The notes beneath the pieces are model-generated. The model worked only from the letters and a program-made list of their open reading frames with translations, searched no databases and was not told where the DNA came from. A stretch of 64,000 nt of DNA from Epiperipatus broadwayi (Eukaryota > Onychophora > Udeonychophora > Euonychophora > Peripatidae), in NCBI GenBank assembly GCA_028023455.1, contig JAQFVV010012418.1, positions 7,559,244 to 7,623,243 on the forward strand, read 5' to 3'. Each line of letters begins with the position of its first letter. Position 1 is the first letter of the stretch. Below, piece after piece: positions 11,434 to 23,164 of this stretch. The position numbers and the translations under genes are program-made.

Positions 11434-11535
11434 ATATGGAGTATCTGAATTAAGTTCACGCCCATATGATTTTTTCAGTTGGAGAGCTGACTTTAAAGAC
11501 ATGTAGATGTCTATATATGGAGTATCTGAATTAAG
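11434..11535 (+). repeat. 81-bp tandem repeat at the edge of an assembly gap
   Basis: ATATGGAGTATCTGAATTAAG occurs at 11434-11454 and again at 11515-11535, immediately before the N run, giving an 81-bp period. The unit aligns to part of the 434-bp hammerhead-bearing repeat found elsewhere: both contain a GTTGG(A)(T/G)AGCTG segment followed by GACATGTAGATGTCT. The gap therefore probably conceals more copies. Confidence 0.7.
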
Positions 11536-12035
11536 NNNNNNNNNNNNNNNNNNNNNNNNNNNNNNNNNNNNNNNNNNNNNNNNNNNNNNNNNNNNNNNNN
11601 NNNNNNNNNNNNNNNNNNNNNNNNNNNNNNNNNNNNNNNNNNNNNNNNNNNNNNNNNNNNNNNNNNNNNNNNNNNNNNNNNNNNNNNNNNNNNNNNNNNN
11701 NNNNNNNNNNNNNNNNNNNNNNNNNNNNNNNNNNNNNNNNNNNNNNNNNNNNNNNNNNNNNNNNNNNNNNNNNNNNNNNNNNNNNNNNNNNNNNNNNNNN
11801 NNNNNNNNNNNNNNNNNNNNNNNNNNNNNNNNNNNNNNNNNNNNNNNNNNNNNNNNNNNNNNNNNNNNNNNNNNNNNNNNNNNNNNNNNNNNNNNNNNNN
11901 NNNNNNNNNNNNNNNNNNNNNNNNNNNNNNNNNNNNNNNNNNNNNNNNNNNNNNNNNNNNNNNNNNNNNNNNNNNNNNNNNNNNNNNNNNNNNNNNNNNN
12001 NNNNNNNNNNNNNNNNNNNNNNNNNNNNNNNNNNN
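11536..12035. other. Assembly gap of 500 N
   Basis: Exactly 500 N, the usual placeholder for a gap of unknown size. The left edge lies inside an 81-bp tandem repeat. Apparent open frames across it are meaningless. Confidence 0.99.
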
Positions 12036-14812
12036 TGTTTTATATGTAATTAAGGGTATGTATATATGCATTATCATTACTAAAATGATATTTTATGGAA
12101 GGTAAATCTATTTCTTTTCAAAAGTAATCACTACTACTTGTAAATGTAAAAGTTTCCTAATGTTTCCCCAGAGTCCAATACTTTATAAAAAAAACTTTAT
12201 TGTAAACACATCCATTTTTGGCGTATAATTATAATGCACTTACAAGTAATAAAATACAATATTACTTATTAACGTTTTATCAGCAGACATTATAATTTTT
12301 AATTACAAAAGTTTTTTTTTTTCCGTTTGATTACATCACCTTATTATTTAAAGCTTCATTTAAAATTTTTTCAAAGAGACTTAAAAAACAAAAAAAAGTA
12401 AACAAAAAGATCTATGGGTTTAATTAAAAGTACTTATAGCCTGAAAACGCGTTTCCCCCTTTTTTTTTCACTAATTAACTTCTCATCTTTAATGAGAAAT
12501 TTGTTAAAGTTTCAAACAGGCTTTTGTTACGTCGTTTGATAATTTATTATCCAAATTAAGATGATGTGATTGAAAGAATGAAAACAAAACCGTTTTTATA
12601 TCTTATAAAACACATATATAATTTAATTATTAAAGTATGTACTTATCTTTCCATATAAATATATTTATATTTAATGATTCACAGTTATGTTTCAGTCGTA
12701 TGACTTGGAAAAGTTATGCCAGTGGTGTCTAAATATTTTGACTAAACATTAATTGGAACAACACATTGTTGTTTGGTATTTATTGACATTTTTTAAATAT
12801 AAATTAACATTGTAAATGCCTTATTTCAGCAATAACTTATTTATAACAATCAAATACATAATTGAGTGCAAAGATAATGGCACAAGATCAAGAACTTTAT
12901 AGATTACAGTTTAATTGTTGAGCTTTTGGTGCTCAAACATCATATGACTCTCCGAATAATAACCCATTCTATTTCTTCATAATTTTTAGTAATAGTTTTA
13001 ACAAGGCTGTAAACCTTAGCAATGAGCGTCTGAAAAAATCGTCACTAGGGACCTCTGTAGGTCTTTAAAACACTTGCTTACGCTATGAAGAAAAGAGAGA
13101 ATCCCAAATTAAGAGAGAATCCCTCTTTACTTCGACCTACTTTTATATATAAATAGGTGAAGCAGAAGTGTTTTAATAAATTAATAAATTTTCTAATGTT
13201 ACGATAAATATATAAAGAGCGTATATCTTTCTTTATTAAATTATAATACTTTATTTCATTTTAGATATTGACTTTAAATTTACATTTACCCTGAATATCA
13301 GTGATAAGACGAAAGTTTTGATGAATTTTAATAATTAATTATTATTTCAAAAATTTAATTAGTTATAATGAACTTCAAAAATTAAATATACTTTAGATTA
13401 ATTAAGTCAGTTAAATATCTTGGATTTTACAGGACATTTTCAATTTTCAATGTTTAACTGAATTCTGTATTGGGTTAATTCGTTTTTGTGGCATAGCATT
13501 TTTGTTATATGCTATTAAGTTTAAATTAATTTCTCGCAGTCATGAGAATGGCATTGTGCCTATTTATGATTGCTTTCTCTGCTCAGGATTTAAAATGATA
13601 AATTTCTTTTTGACAGTGATTATGATTGACATATATACATCATCCTGTATTACTAATATAATATTAGTAAATCCAACAAATCAATCAAAAGAAATCAAAG
13701 TAATAATAAAGATAGTGGTGAAACTCAATATAAATTTTAGTATAAAATGAAAGTCAAAAAAAAAGTGTAATCAAAAAGAGAGATTTGGTGAAGAATTGGT
13801 AAATGAGGATGTAATAAGATTATTCAACTCAGTTTTGTGGAGTAGAAATATATTGATGAAACTGAAAAGATATCTATGATTCTTAGGTGTAGAGTCTTAT
13901 TCAGTATATAGGTGGATATGTAGATGGCAACAAAGGAAAGTCAGCAAGAAGATCAAACCTGGAGAAAAGGATAAATTGAGAGATCAAATAATTGAGGTGA
14001 AAAAATGTGATAATAATCATTGAAGAAATGAGATTAAAATTGTATGATCATATCAACAAATAAATAAAACAGAATATCAGTGATGATTGAGATATGAAGG
14101 GGAAGAAAAGGAGAGGAAAGTGAAGGAAATGATGGAAAGAAAACCTGATGGACAGTCTGGGGGAAAATGGTATATTATAAGCAGATATTATGGCTGGAAA
14201 TAATTATCAGGCACTCAGTATTTTGATTGTTCTGAAGAAGCTGTAATACTCTATTCAACTGCTGACAATTTTCCATTTTCTTCTTAAATTCTGTACAAAT
14301 GTTCATTAAGGCATTTCTACATCTTGCACAATATGCCTCAAACTTTCTCTTGCTCTACTAACTTATTTTCTACTCTCAATACATTTTTAGATTGAACTAT
14401 ATAGTATTCCTTACTCCAGAATTCTTTCTCCACTTTCTATCTTGTCTTACTCAGACCAAGATTATTTATTCTATATTTCCTCAATTTATTATTTACATTC
14501 TTCAATTTAATTAACTTTGTTATTATCCATACATTCCCCATAGCTGTATGCAAGTAAGATATTCATTTGTTAACGACTTGAAACACTTTGCAACTTTTCC
14601 TGCCAGGTACAACACCTGAATTATTCAAAGTATTGTAGTTGTCAGTCTTTTTAAATTTATATAATCAGGAAGAAATATATGGAGGAGAAAAATATAAGAA
14701 TCAGCAGTGAGAAAATCCTGAAGAAAATTTAAAAAATCATATGATTAACTATATAGGAGATCATATAATTTTTGAGCAATTGGTTGGCTATTTTTTATTG
14801 ATTATACCTTAA
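12036..14812. other. No recognised gene; AT-rich intergenic or intronic sequence
   Basis: No family was recognised. Around 13530 a splice-acceptor-like CTCGCAG precedes an 18-codon frame starting MRMALCLFMIAFSA, which resembles a signal peptide but stops at once without a donor. The purine-rich stretch near 13930-14200 may be decayed coding sequence but could not be assigned. Confidence 0.5.
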
Positions 14813-16740
14813 AATTAGAACTTATAAATCGGTTTCAAGTATTAGTAGATTTTGAACATGATTCAGATTTGAATGAAATTAATAGCAAAATAATAGATAC
14901 ACTTTTAAAAACTGTAATAAAGATAGCTGGTAGAAAAAAGCAGCAATTAATAAAATTTCTACTGAGAACAGAGAATTTATGAAGAAAAAAAAGGAATATG
15001 AAGATATACAAAAATGTTGCATTAAAAAGGAATATCTCAAATTTTGTAAAATGGTGTGAAAAAGAGTTGAAAATGATATAAGAAAATATAACTGTGAACT
15101 AGCAAGAAAAGCTGTAGAAGAGAATAAAAGTCTCCAGAGTGTGAAATAACATTTTAGTATTGGTAAGAAATTTATATCTGTAATAAGGCAAAAATATGGA
15201 ACTATTACTAAAAAGAGAGATGAGATTGTGAAATGGGTCGAAGACTTCTATCAAGAATTATATAGTAATAAAGAACCAGTACCTCCTATATCTATTTCAT
15301 CTTTCGAATTGCCCAGAATTTTAAATGAAAAAGTGAGACATGCAATTAAATGTATAAAGAAAGGAAAGGCTCCAGGGAATGATGGAATTATAATTGATAT
15401 ATTAAAGGAAACAGGTGAAGAAATAGAATTTTTTTTAGCAAAGTTATATACCAAATGTCTAAATGATAAAGATGTACCAGATGATTGGAAGAATGCAGCA
15501 TTAATATTAATATTTTAAAAAGGTGGTAAAGAAGATACAAAATTTTTATCAAGATAATTACAACTTGTCTACAGAGAACATTGGATTTTCACCAACCAAG
15601 AGAACAAGCTGGATTTAAAAGTGGTTTTAGTACAGTAGATAATATCCAAGTATTGAGAGAAATTATAGAAAGAACAAATGAATATGAGTTGCCATTATGT
15701 TTAGGATTTGCAGATTGTGAAAAGGCATTTGATTCTATAAACATTTCTTCAGTGATTAAAGCATTGGATCATCAAGGTATAGATCCAGGATATTGTCATA
15801 TTTTAAAGTATATTTATAAATATGCAACAGCAACAACTAGATTACATAATGATACTGAGAAAGTCAACATTGAGAAGGTTGACTGCATATCTCCAAAACT
15901 TTTTACAGCAGTGCTGCAAGAAGAATTTTGTGGATTAAAATGGGAAGCTAAAGGAGTGAAAGTAAATGGAGATTATTTAAGTCATTTAGATTTTTCAAAT
16001 GATGTAGTTGTTTTTGCAAATAATGCTTTAGAGCTGCAGGAAATGTTGCAGGAGTTTTCTGATGAAAATAGGACTAAAGATAAATGTTAAAAAGACTAAA
16101 GTAATGTTTCATGGATTTTTTCAAAATATGAAAATAATTATGATGAGTTAGAAGAAGTTAACAGTTACAAATACTTTGGTCAGATTATTAATACAGGTGG
16201 AAACATAATGGATGAAATTAATGATAGAATTAAACTTGGTTGGAGTATTTTTTGTAGAAATAACTTGATACTAAAATGAAATATGCCTATGTGTTTGAAA
16301 AGGAAGGTTTTTAATAAATGTGTTTAACCAGTTCTTACTTATGGATCTGAGACATGGACACTTAATAGAAGAGCAATACAGAGACTTCAGACCACTCAAA
16401 AAAATATGGAAAGATGCATGCTGGGAGTAACAAGAAGAGATCAAAAACACAGTATATGGGTAAGAGAATAAACAGGTGTTACTGATCTCATTGAAAAAAT
16501 TAAAAGATTGAAATGGAGTTGCACTGGACATATTACTAGAAGAGATGATAATAGATTGACAATTGAAATCTTAAACTGGATTCCAAGAGATTGTAAAAGA
16601 CCCAGAAAGAGCCACATGTGAGATGGATAGATGAAATAAGAAAGTGTACAGGGGTGATGTGGAGAAGAGAAGCTAAAGATCAGAGAAGATGGATCAAACT
16701 TGGAGAGACCTTCATCCTGGAGTGGATTGATAATGGTTGA
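14813..16740 (+). pseudogene. RTE-like LINE, 5'-truncated and decayed (copy A)
   Basis: Non-LTR retrotransposon lacking the endonuclease and starting in the linker before the RT. Recognisable in order: the linker ending in KKGKAPGNDG near 15360-15390; EQAGFKSGFSTVDN near 15605; RT motif A as CEKAFDSI near 15716; the motif C position reads FSND (15992-16003) where FADD is expected; the thumb region; and a C-terminal GHITRRDDNR segment near 16526. The longest intact frames are 15228-15518 and 15581-16090; frameshifts and stops break the rest. The 3' end is followed by TGATTATGATGATT, resembling the short tandem tail of RTE elements. 14813 onward matches the copy at 60174. Clade assigned from recalled motifs. 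Confidence 0.75.
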
Positions 16741-17940
16741 TTATGATGATTCTTTATTTTATATATTTTTAATGATAAAAATATTATTCTAAGCTATGGC
16801 AACATATGTTTGCATATTCATAACTTGTGTGATTATATATTTAGTCTATCAACAACCCTATATAGTTGCTACATTTGCTCTGTATTAGCTTTATTTCAAA
16901 TGATAATGTATAATGTTAATATAATGTTTTGTTGCAGTTGAAAATTTTATACATTTCCACAAATGTGGCATCACCACTACACTATCATTCAGTAACAGCA
17001 AAAAACATACAGATCAATGTTGTATCTTATCCCTGTAATCTGATTTTTCTATTTGAAATTATTGTTAATGGATTAGAAAACATGACTTGTTTTTCTTTTT
17101 TAAAAAAGCATAGCAGTTACATTGCTTTAGAATGTTGTTGTAATATTATTGTAAATGGTATTAGCATAGATTTTTTTATAAAATATATTCATACTGCTTT
17201 TGTAGATTTTTTAATTAAAAAATAATGTGAAATGATCATTATCTTACATATAGTCAGCTAACATCTAAAGTCCGTCGACTAAGATCTATGATCTTTATCT
17301 ATTGTTTACAACATTTGAAAAATGCTTCCTTCTAGTCTAATTTTCATGCAAAATGTATGGATTAAAGAAATATGATTTTTTGCTTGTAAGACACATCACA
17401 CTTTTAATTCATTTATTTATTTTTTTATTTTTAGAAATAGAAGATAATAAACATGACCACAATACAATTAAAGAAATTCACAACATGTATAATATCGTTT
17501 TGTCAGAATTGATGGTGTTAAAATATTTTCAAATATTGTAAAATTATAAATCAAGTATCAGATTTTAAAGCAGAATTTATAAATACACATCTGTTACTTC
17601 GAATTTAAAAACATAAAATAATTTGTTGACGATGTTTACTTACTTTATTCTTATTTACAAGACAGTTTTTTTAATGTTTAAAAAAATCAAATGCAATTTT
17701 TTAGAATATTATTCATTTATAAAATTGATTCCAGTTTATTAAGTTAGTATAAAATAAAGATTTTATACAGATGTGAAAAGTTGAGCACTCAATTCAGATA
17801 AAATAATAGAAAATGTCAGATTTAAGATCTTTGCATAAAGGCAATTTGATTATTTAGAAACCAGAGTAATATCATTAAATAACATTGCTTCCTCGTTGAA
17901 ATTATTTCACCGTTGTTTTCTTCTCTCTTAACTTATATTA
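16741..17940. other. AT-rich stretch, one weak exon-like segment
   Basis: No family recognised. At 16938 a good splice-acceptor context (TTTTGTTGCAG) is followed by a frame open for about 33 codons ending in CCILSL and a stop, while a second frame stays open to 17225. Neither matches a known protein, so no gene is called. Confidence 0.4.
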
Positions 17941-18973
17941 ATCTACGCCAAGCATGTCAAACTGGTGGCCCGCGGGCCACATACGGCCCTCAAAAGGATT
18001 TTTCATGGCCCACGACTAAGATGCTATGCAATAAAATGAAAACACAACGATATGTTGCAAACAATAAATTATTTTTTTAAAAAAGCTCTTATATTTAATT
18101 ACATGAACTAAAATATATACAGTAATTGTTGTCTACATACATAGCTAATTTATAATTCTCGATTACACGCATAGCTAAATATTTTTGATGACATGCCTTT
18201 ATGATGATGAAGCATTTGAGATATGTGAATACCAAAGCTGGCAACATTAATAATGTGCTGCTGTGCTTCCGAGAACATAAATACATTAGTCAGCTATTCG
18301 CGCCACCAACGTAGCAATTCTATCTGCAGATGTTGGGTTTTTCTTAGAATTATAACAAAAGGCAGTTGCGTTAGTTTCTTTATCCAGATTGGTGTGTTAA
18401 AAATTTACGGGTTGTTTCCTTTTATAACTCATTCAAAAAATGTAAGTAAACTGCTATATCTGAGAGTTTCTATCTTTCTGAAACTTGTCAGACAGCATAA
18501 GAAATAACAAGCATGCATTTGACATTTTGTTATATAATATTTTAATTATAATCAAACATGAGAAACAATAATATTTTACATATAAGTTAGTAATGATTAC
18601 AATTCAGTTTGGAAAACACTAAAAGTTCTATAATTTACCAGTCTATGTTTGGCCTTGGGGAACTTTAGTGGCTTCGATCATTTCTAATCTACGCCTTATG
18701 CACAGCTTTTTTCTTTGTCACATCTCTATCTTAATTTCTCCATGCTGAGAAGTCTGGACTGAGAGAGAGAGAGAGAAAACATAATCCATACCTTTTATAG
18801 CTACCTCCACTTATCGAGCATAATTCTAGGAGTGAGAATCAATAGCAGCGCTCTCTTTACATTTAAATACTAGAGTAGCATTAAATTTTTACGAAGCGTA
18901 TTTAGCATAAACATAATTGCAATTTTTTAAATTTTAAAAATTTAAATCTAAAGCTCTATTTTTATTACAGAAA

Positions 18974-20846
18974 ATGCCACTTCCAATGCTAAATAAAAAA
19001 CGAAAGATTGATGACGAGGGAAGAAAATTTCAAGAAAGGTGAGACCTGAATTATTTTTGTGTGAAAGTGAACAATAAGATTATGTGCTTAATTTGCAAAG
19101 AAACTATTAGTGTTGCTAAAGAATACAATATTAAGCGACATTATAGCACTAATCATGAAAAACAATTTTCATGTTTTGAAGCTAAAATAAGAGAAGAAAA
19201 ATTAAAAACAATGAAGAATTCATTAAGTAGCCAGCAAGGAGTGCTTACAAAATTTATAAAAAGTAATGAATCAGTAACAAGAGCTAGTTATGAAATAAGC
19301 TATTTATTAGCAAAACATTCAAAATCATTCACCGATGATTCTTTAATCAAGGAATGTATGATAAAAACTGCCGAATTTGTCTGTCCAGAAAAAGTACAAG
19401 CATTTTGAGACATCTCATTATCAAGAAATATGGTGGCAGATAGAATTACTGAAATGGCAGATGACGTACTTCGCAACTACAGGAAATATCTATCAAAATC
19501 CAGTTCTTTTCAATTGCGATTGATGAAAGTATGGATATAAAAGATGTTGCACAAGTTGCTATTTTTTTCATGGTTGCGATAATAACATGAGGATCACTGA
19601 AGAATTGTTGGAATTCATCCCTCTTCATGGAACAACAACTGGTGAAGATATTTTTGATTCTGTATGGAGCATTTTAGAAAAACTTAACTTGCCTCTTGAC
19701 AAGCTTGTTTCTGTTACAACTGATGGTGCTAAATCGATGACAGGTGAAACTAAAGGTTTTGTGTCATGACTAGCAAGGAAATCACAAGATGAATATTCAG
19801 ATAAACTGAAAATCAAAGCTTTTCATTGCCTCATTCACCAACAAGTTCTCTGTTTAAAATTATTAAAAATGGACCAAGTACTTAAAACAGTTACAAAGAT
19901 AGTCAACTTTATTTGATCAATAGCGCTTAACCATCGCCAATTTACTTCGTTCTTTAAAGATTTAGAATCCGAATTCGAAGATCTTCCTTATTACACAGAA
20001 GTTCGTTGGTTGTCCTGCCACAATGTCTTAAAGAGCTTCTATCTGCTTTTGGAGGAAATAATATTATTTTTTGAAATGAAAGATGAAAACAACGAAAATA
20101 TATAAATTATAAAAGATCCATTGTGGGTACAAGACCTAGCATTTTTAATAGATATTACAGGCCATCTGAATAATCTTAATATTACATTGCAAGGCAAAGA
20201 TCAATTGATAACAAATATGTACGATGCAGTTGCAAGCTTTGTACAAAAACTGAATTTGTTTTAAAATCATTTGCAAAAGAACGTTTTGATGTATTTTCCT
20301 ACATGTGAGGAGTTAAAAGCACAAAATCAAAGTTGCTCGTTTTCACAACACTCTGCAAAAATTGAAAAAATAAAAGACGAATTCGATAAACGTTTTGATG
20401 ATTTCAAGGAGTTCGAAGAAATTTTTTCTCTTTTCACAGGACCATTTGCCTTTGAAGTTGAAAAAGCTCTGACTTTGATACAACTGGAATTAATTGATTT
20501 CCAGAATGATTCGATTTTAAAAACCAAATATTGAGAACTAGAAACTCCCAAAAAAACCAAATATTGAGAACTAGAAACTCCCAAAATATATTCCTATTTA
20601 GGTGAAAGATACCCAGAAATTAAAAAATTTGCTGCACAAATTTTAAGCTTTTTTGGAAGTACATACTTATGTGAGCAATTATTTTCATGCATGAAATTAA
20701 ATAAAACAGCTTACAGATCAAGATTAACTGATAAACATCTATCTGCCATAATGAAAATTGCTTGTTCTCAGTCTTTGAATCCAGATATTGAAAAACTAGT
20801 AGGAGGAAAACGCTGGCAAGTTTCCGATAAAAACAATAAATTTTAG
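18974..20846 (+). pseudogene. hAT transposase, GTF2IRD2/ZBED-like, inactivated
   Basis: The N-terminus after the ATG is basic (KKRKIDD). A BED-type zinc finger follows (CLIC then HYSTNH near 19085-19160). Next come the RNase H-like core with AIDES (near 19511) and TTDGAKSM (near 19718), the FHCLIHQQ motif (near 19819), the RWLSCHN motif (near 20005), and a C-terminal hATC dimerisation segment with LCEQLFSCMK and SRLTDKH (near 20670-20745). This order matches the vertebrate and invertebrate GTF2IRD2-like hAT transposases. Several stops (for example a TGA at the expected Trp near 19041) and frame breaks make it a pseudogene. A 33-bp direct duplication lies at 20523-20585. The stop codon at 20844-20846 lies inside the 13-bp duplication made by the next insertion. 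Confidence 0.85.
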
Positions 20847-21006
20847 TCAAAATAAGAGTCATAGATCAATTCATAGATCACATGACCCTATCTCTTAAGC
20901 TTTTAAGTTATAAACAGTGAGGATTGTCAATTCCTCTACAAGCTTTATGATAAATGCTTAGCCAGAGCCAGCACTTAAAATATCTCTGTCAGGAACCCCT
21001 TCCCAA

Positions 21007-21049
21007 ACCCCTGACCATGTTTTCGTGCTTTGGCACTCCTCTGAGAGGT
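21007..21049 (-). ncRNA. Type I hammerhead ribozyme, unit 1, one core change
   Basis: On the minus strand: stem I ACCTCT, then the core CAGAGGA (canonical CUGANGA with U4 changed to A), stem II GTGC/GCAC with loop CAAA, GAAA, a short CATG-containing stem III region, the cleavage triplet GTC, and the stem I complement AGGGGT. Everything but the single core base fits. This copy is probably inactive. Confidence 0.6.
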
Positions 21050-21440
21050 ATCAGGGTAGGTTCAGACACTAGATCTAAAAATACCAACCCAAAGCTAAGC
21101 ACTTAGCTAAAAGTTATCTATTGAGTGGAAAATATGAAATTTTCAGACATCTACATGTCTTCTAACCCAGCTATCCAACTCAAATAGCTATATAGGGCTG
21201 ATAGATCTTCAGCCATACCACATATTAGTAGTCACAGCAATATAAAATTGCCTAAGACTTTTGGCAGAGACTATAAATAGTCAAAATAAGAGTCATAGAT
21301 CAATTCATAGATCACATGATCCTATCTCTTAAGCTTGTAAGTTATAAACAGTGAGGATTGCCAATTCATTTACAAGCTTTATGATAAATGCTTAGCCAGA
21401 GCCAGCACTTAAAATATCTCTGTCAGGAACCCTTCCCCAA

Positions 21441-21483
21441 ACCCCTGAACATGGTTTTGTGCTTTGGCACTCCTCAGAGAGGT
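21441..21483 (-). ncRNA. Type I hammerhead ribozyme, unit 2, one core change
   Basis: On the minus strand: stem I ACCTCT, core CTGAGGA intact, stem II GTGC/GCAC with loop CAAA, then AAAA where GAAA is expected, a CCATG stem III region, GTT instead of GTC, and AGGGGT closing stem I. The GAAA to AAAA change lies at a CpG in the intact form, consistent with cytosine deamination. Probably inactive. Confidence 0.6.
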
Positions 21484-22247
21484 GTCAGGGTAGATTCAGA
21501 CACTAGATCTAAAAATACCAACCCAAAGCTAAGCACTTAGCTAAAAGTTATCTATTGAGTGGAAAATCAGAAATTTTCAGACATCTACATGTCTTCAAAC
21601 CCAGCTATCCAACTCAAATAGCTATATGGGGCTGATAGATCTTCAGCCATACCATATATTAGTAGTCATAGCAATATAAAATTGCATAAGACTTTTGGCA
21701 GAGACTATAAATAGTCAAAATAAGAGTCATAGATCAATTCATAGATCACATGACCCTATCTCTAAAGCTTGTAAGTTATAAACAGTGAGGATTGCCAATT
21801 CCTCTACAAGCTTTATGATAAATACTTAGCCAAAGCATGAAACCATGGTCAGGGGTTTGGGGAGGGGTTCCTGACAGAGATATTTTAAGTGCTGGCTCTG
21901 GCTAAGCATTTATCATAAAGCTTGTAGAGGAATTGGCAATCCTCACTGTTTATAACTTACAAGCTTAAGAGATAGGGTCATGTGATCTATGAATTGATCT
22001 ATGACTCTTATTTTGATTATGTATAGTCTCTGCCAAAAGTCTTATGCAATTTTATATTGCTATGACTACTAATATATGGTATGGCTGAAGATCTATAAGT
22101 CCCATATAACTATTTGAGTTGGATAGCTGGGTTTGAAGACATGTAGATGTCTGAAAATTTCAGATTTTCCACTCAATAGATAAGTTTTAGCTAAGTGCTT
22201 AGCTTTGGGTTGGTATTTTTAGATCTAGTGTCTGAACCTACCCTGAC

Positions 22248-22290
22248 ACCTCTCTGAGGAGTGCCAAAGCACAAAACCATGGTCAGGGGT
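22248..22290 (+). ncRNA. Type I hammerhead ribozyme in the inverted unit, one core change
   Basis: Stem I ACCTCT (22248-22253), core CTGAGGA (22254-22260), stem II GTGC/GCAC with loop CAAA, AAAA in place of GAAA (22273-22276), the palindrome CCATGG as a minimal stem III, then TC as the cleavage position and AGGGGT completing stem I (22285-22290). The palindromic stem III matches published retroelement hammerheads thought to act as dimers. Confidence 0.65.
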
Positions 22291-22513
22291 TTGGGGAGGG
22301 GTTCCTGACAGAGATATTTTAAGTGCTGGCTCTGGCTAAGCATTTATCATAAAGCTTGTAGAGGAATTGGCAATCCTCACTGTTTAATAAATTTTAGTTT
22401 TATAAATATGTAATCAGATAAAATAAATGTTTAAATAAAAGCAATACTATATCAATTGTATATTATTGAACAGAATTCACTAAACTACATAATATGCTTT
22501 AATTACCCTATCT

Positions 22514-23164
22514 CAGGGGTCCCCAACCTTTTTGCACCTAAGAGCACATTCTACAATACTGGCAAGGTGGCGGGCACCATTTATTGTTTCAATGTAAATT
22601 TATAGTTGGATATTGTTAATAATACACGTAATGTGCAAAAAAAATATTTATTTCAAAAATAAAATTTTAACATATAATTAATGTTTATATTTTTACGCTG
22701 TAAAAGTATAGTATGCCCTACAATTTGATTACAATATAATACAATAGCAAATTTGAAAAATTTTCCTACCCATATTTGCATATTTAATCTGTCCTATTTT
22801 GCATATTTGCACTTCGTGAAAATGAAGAAATACTGTACTTCTTGAAAATGAAGATTATACCTTTGAAAGCGCTAGAAAAAATCAATAAAAGTTTGTTATT
22901 TATTTATTTGATTTGAGTTATCTATATATAGCCGAATTATATATGCGTGTGCATTTTTAATATTAACACAAATATTAAGTTATTACAAATATATTCTAAC
23001 ACACGGTTTGACGATATATATTACAATAATTTATAAGAAATTTTAAAAATTAAATTTATCTGTATCAGATAAATAATTTTTTATCGTGTTTGGATAGCGG
23101 CGGGCACACGTAAAATGGTCTGCGGGCGCTGTGGTGCCCGCGGGCATAGGGTTGGGGACCTCTG
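22514..23164. mobile_element. Non-autonomous hAT element (MITE), 651 bp
   Basis: The left end CAGGGGTCCCCAACC and the right end, read inward, CAGAGGTCCCCAACC form terminal inverted repeats. The flanks are CCCTATCT at 22506-22513 and again at 23165-23172, a perfect 8-bp target duplication. The interior has no coding frame. It is nested in the larger hAT element and looks more recent than it because its duplication is intact. Confidence 0.92.

Larger units (their letters stand above)
20848..22385 (-). mobile_element. Hammerhead-bearing tandem repeat insertion (434-bp unit), retrozyme/PLE-like
   Basis: Inserted in the hAT element between two copies of AATAAATTTTAGT (20835-20847 and 22386-22398), a 13-bp target duplication. 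The unit starts TCAAAATAAGAG at 20847, 21281 and 21715, an exact 434-bp period. The third copy stops near 21837, where the sequence switches to the opposite strand and runs for about 1.26 units. Each full unit carries a hammerhead-ribozyme motif. There is no protein-coding frame. Tandem ribozyme-bearing units, an inverted junction and a 13-bp duplication fit metazoan retrozymes or Penelope-like terminal repeats; the autonomous partner is not in this window. Confidence 0.75.

Noticed and set aside
11507-12077. Long open frames across the gap on both strands
   Set aside because: They consist almost entirely of N; no sequence supports them.
13502-13750. Possible secreted peptide starting MRMALCLFMIAFSA, and an overlapping 82-codon frame
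   Set aside because: The signal-like peptide stops after 18 codons with no splice donor, and the longer frame has no recognisable features.
16929-17225. 98-codon frame downstream of RTE copy A
   Set aside because: It follows an acceptor-like site, but composition and content match chance in AT-rich DNA and another frame there looks equally good.
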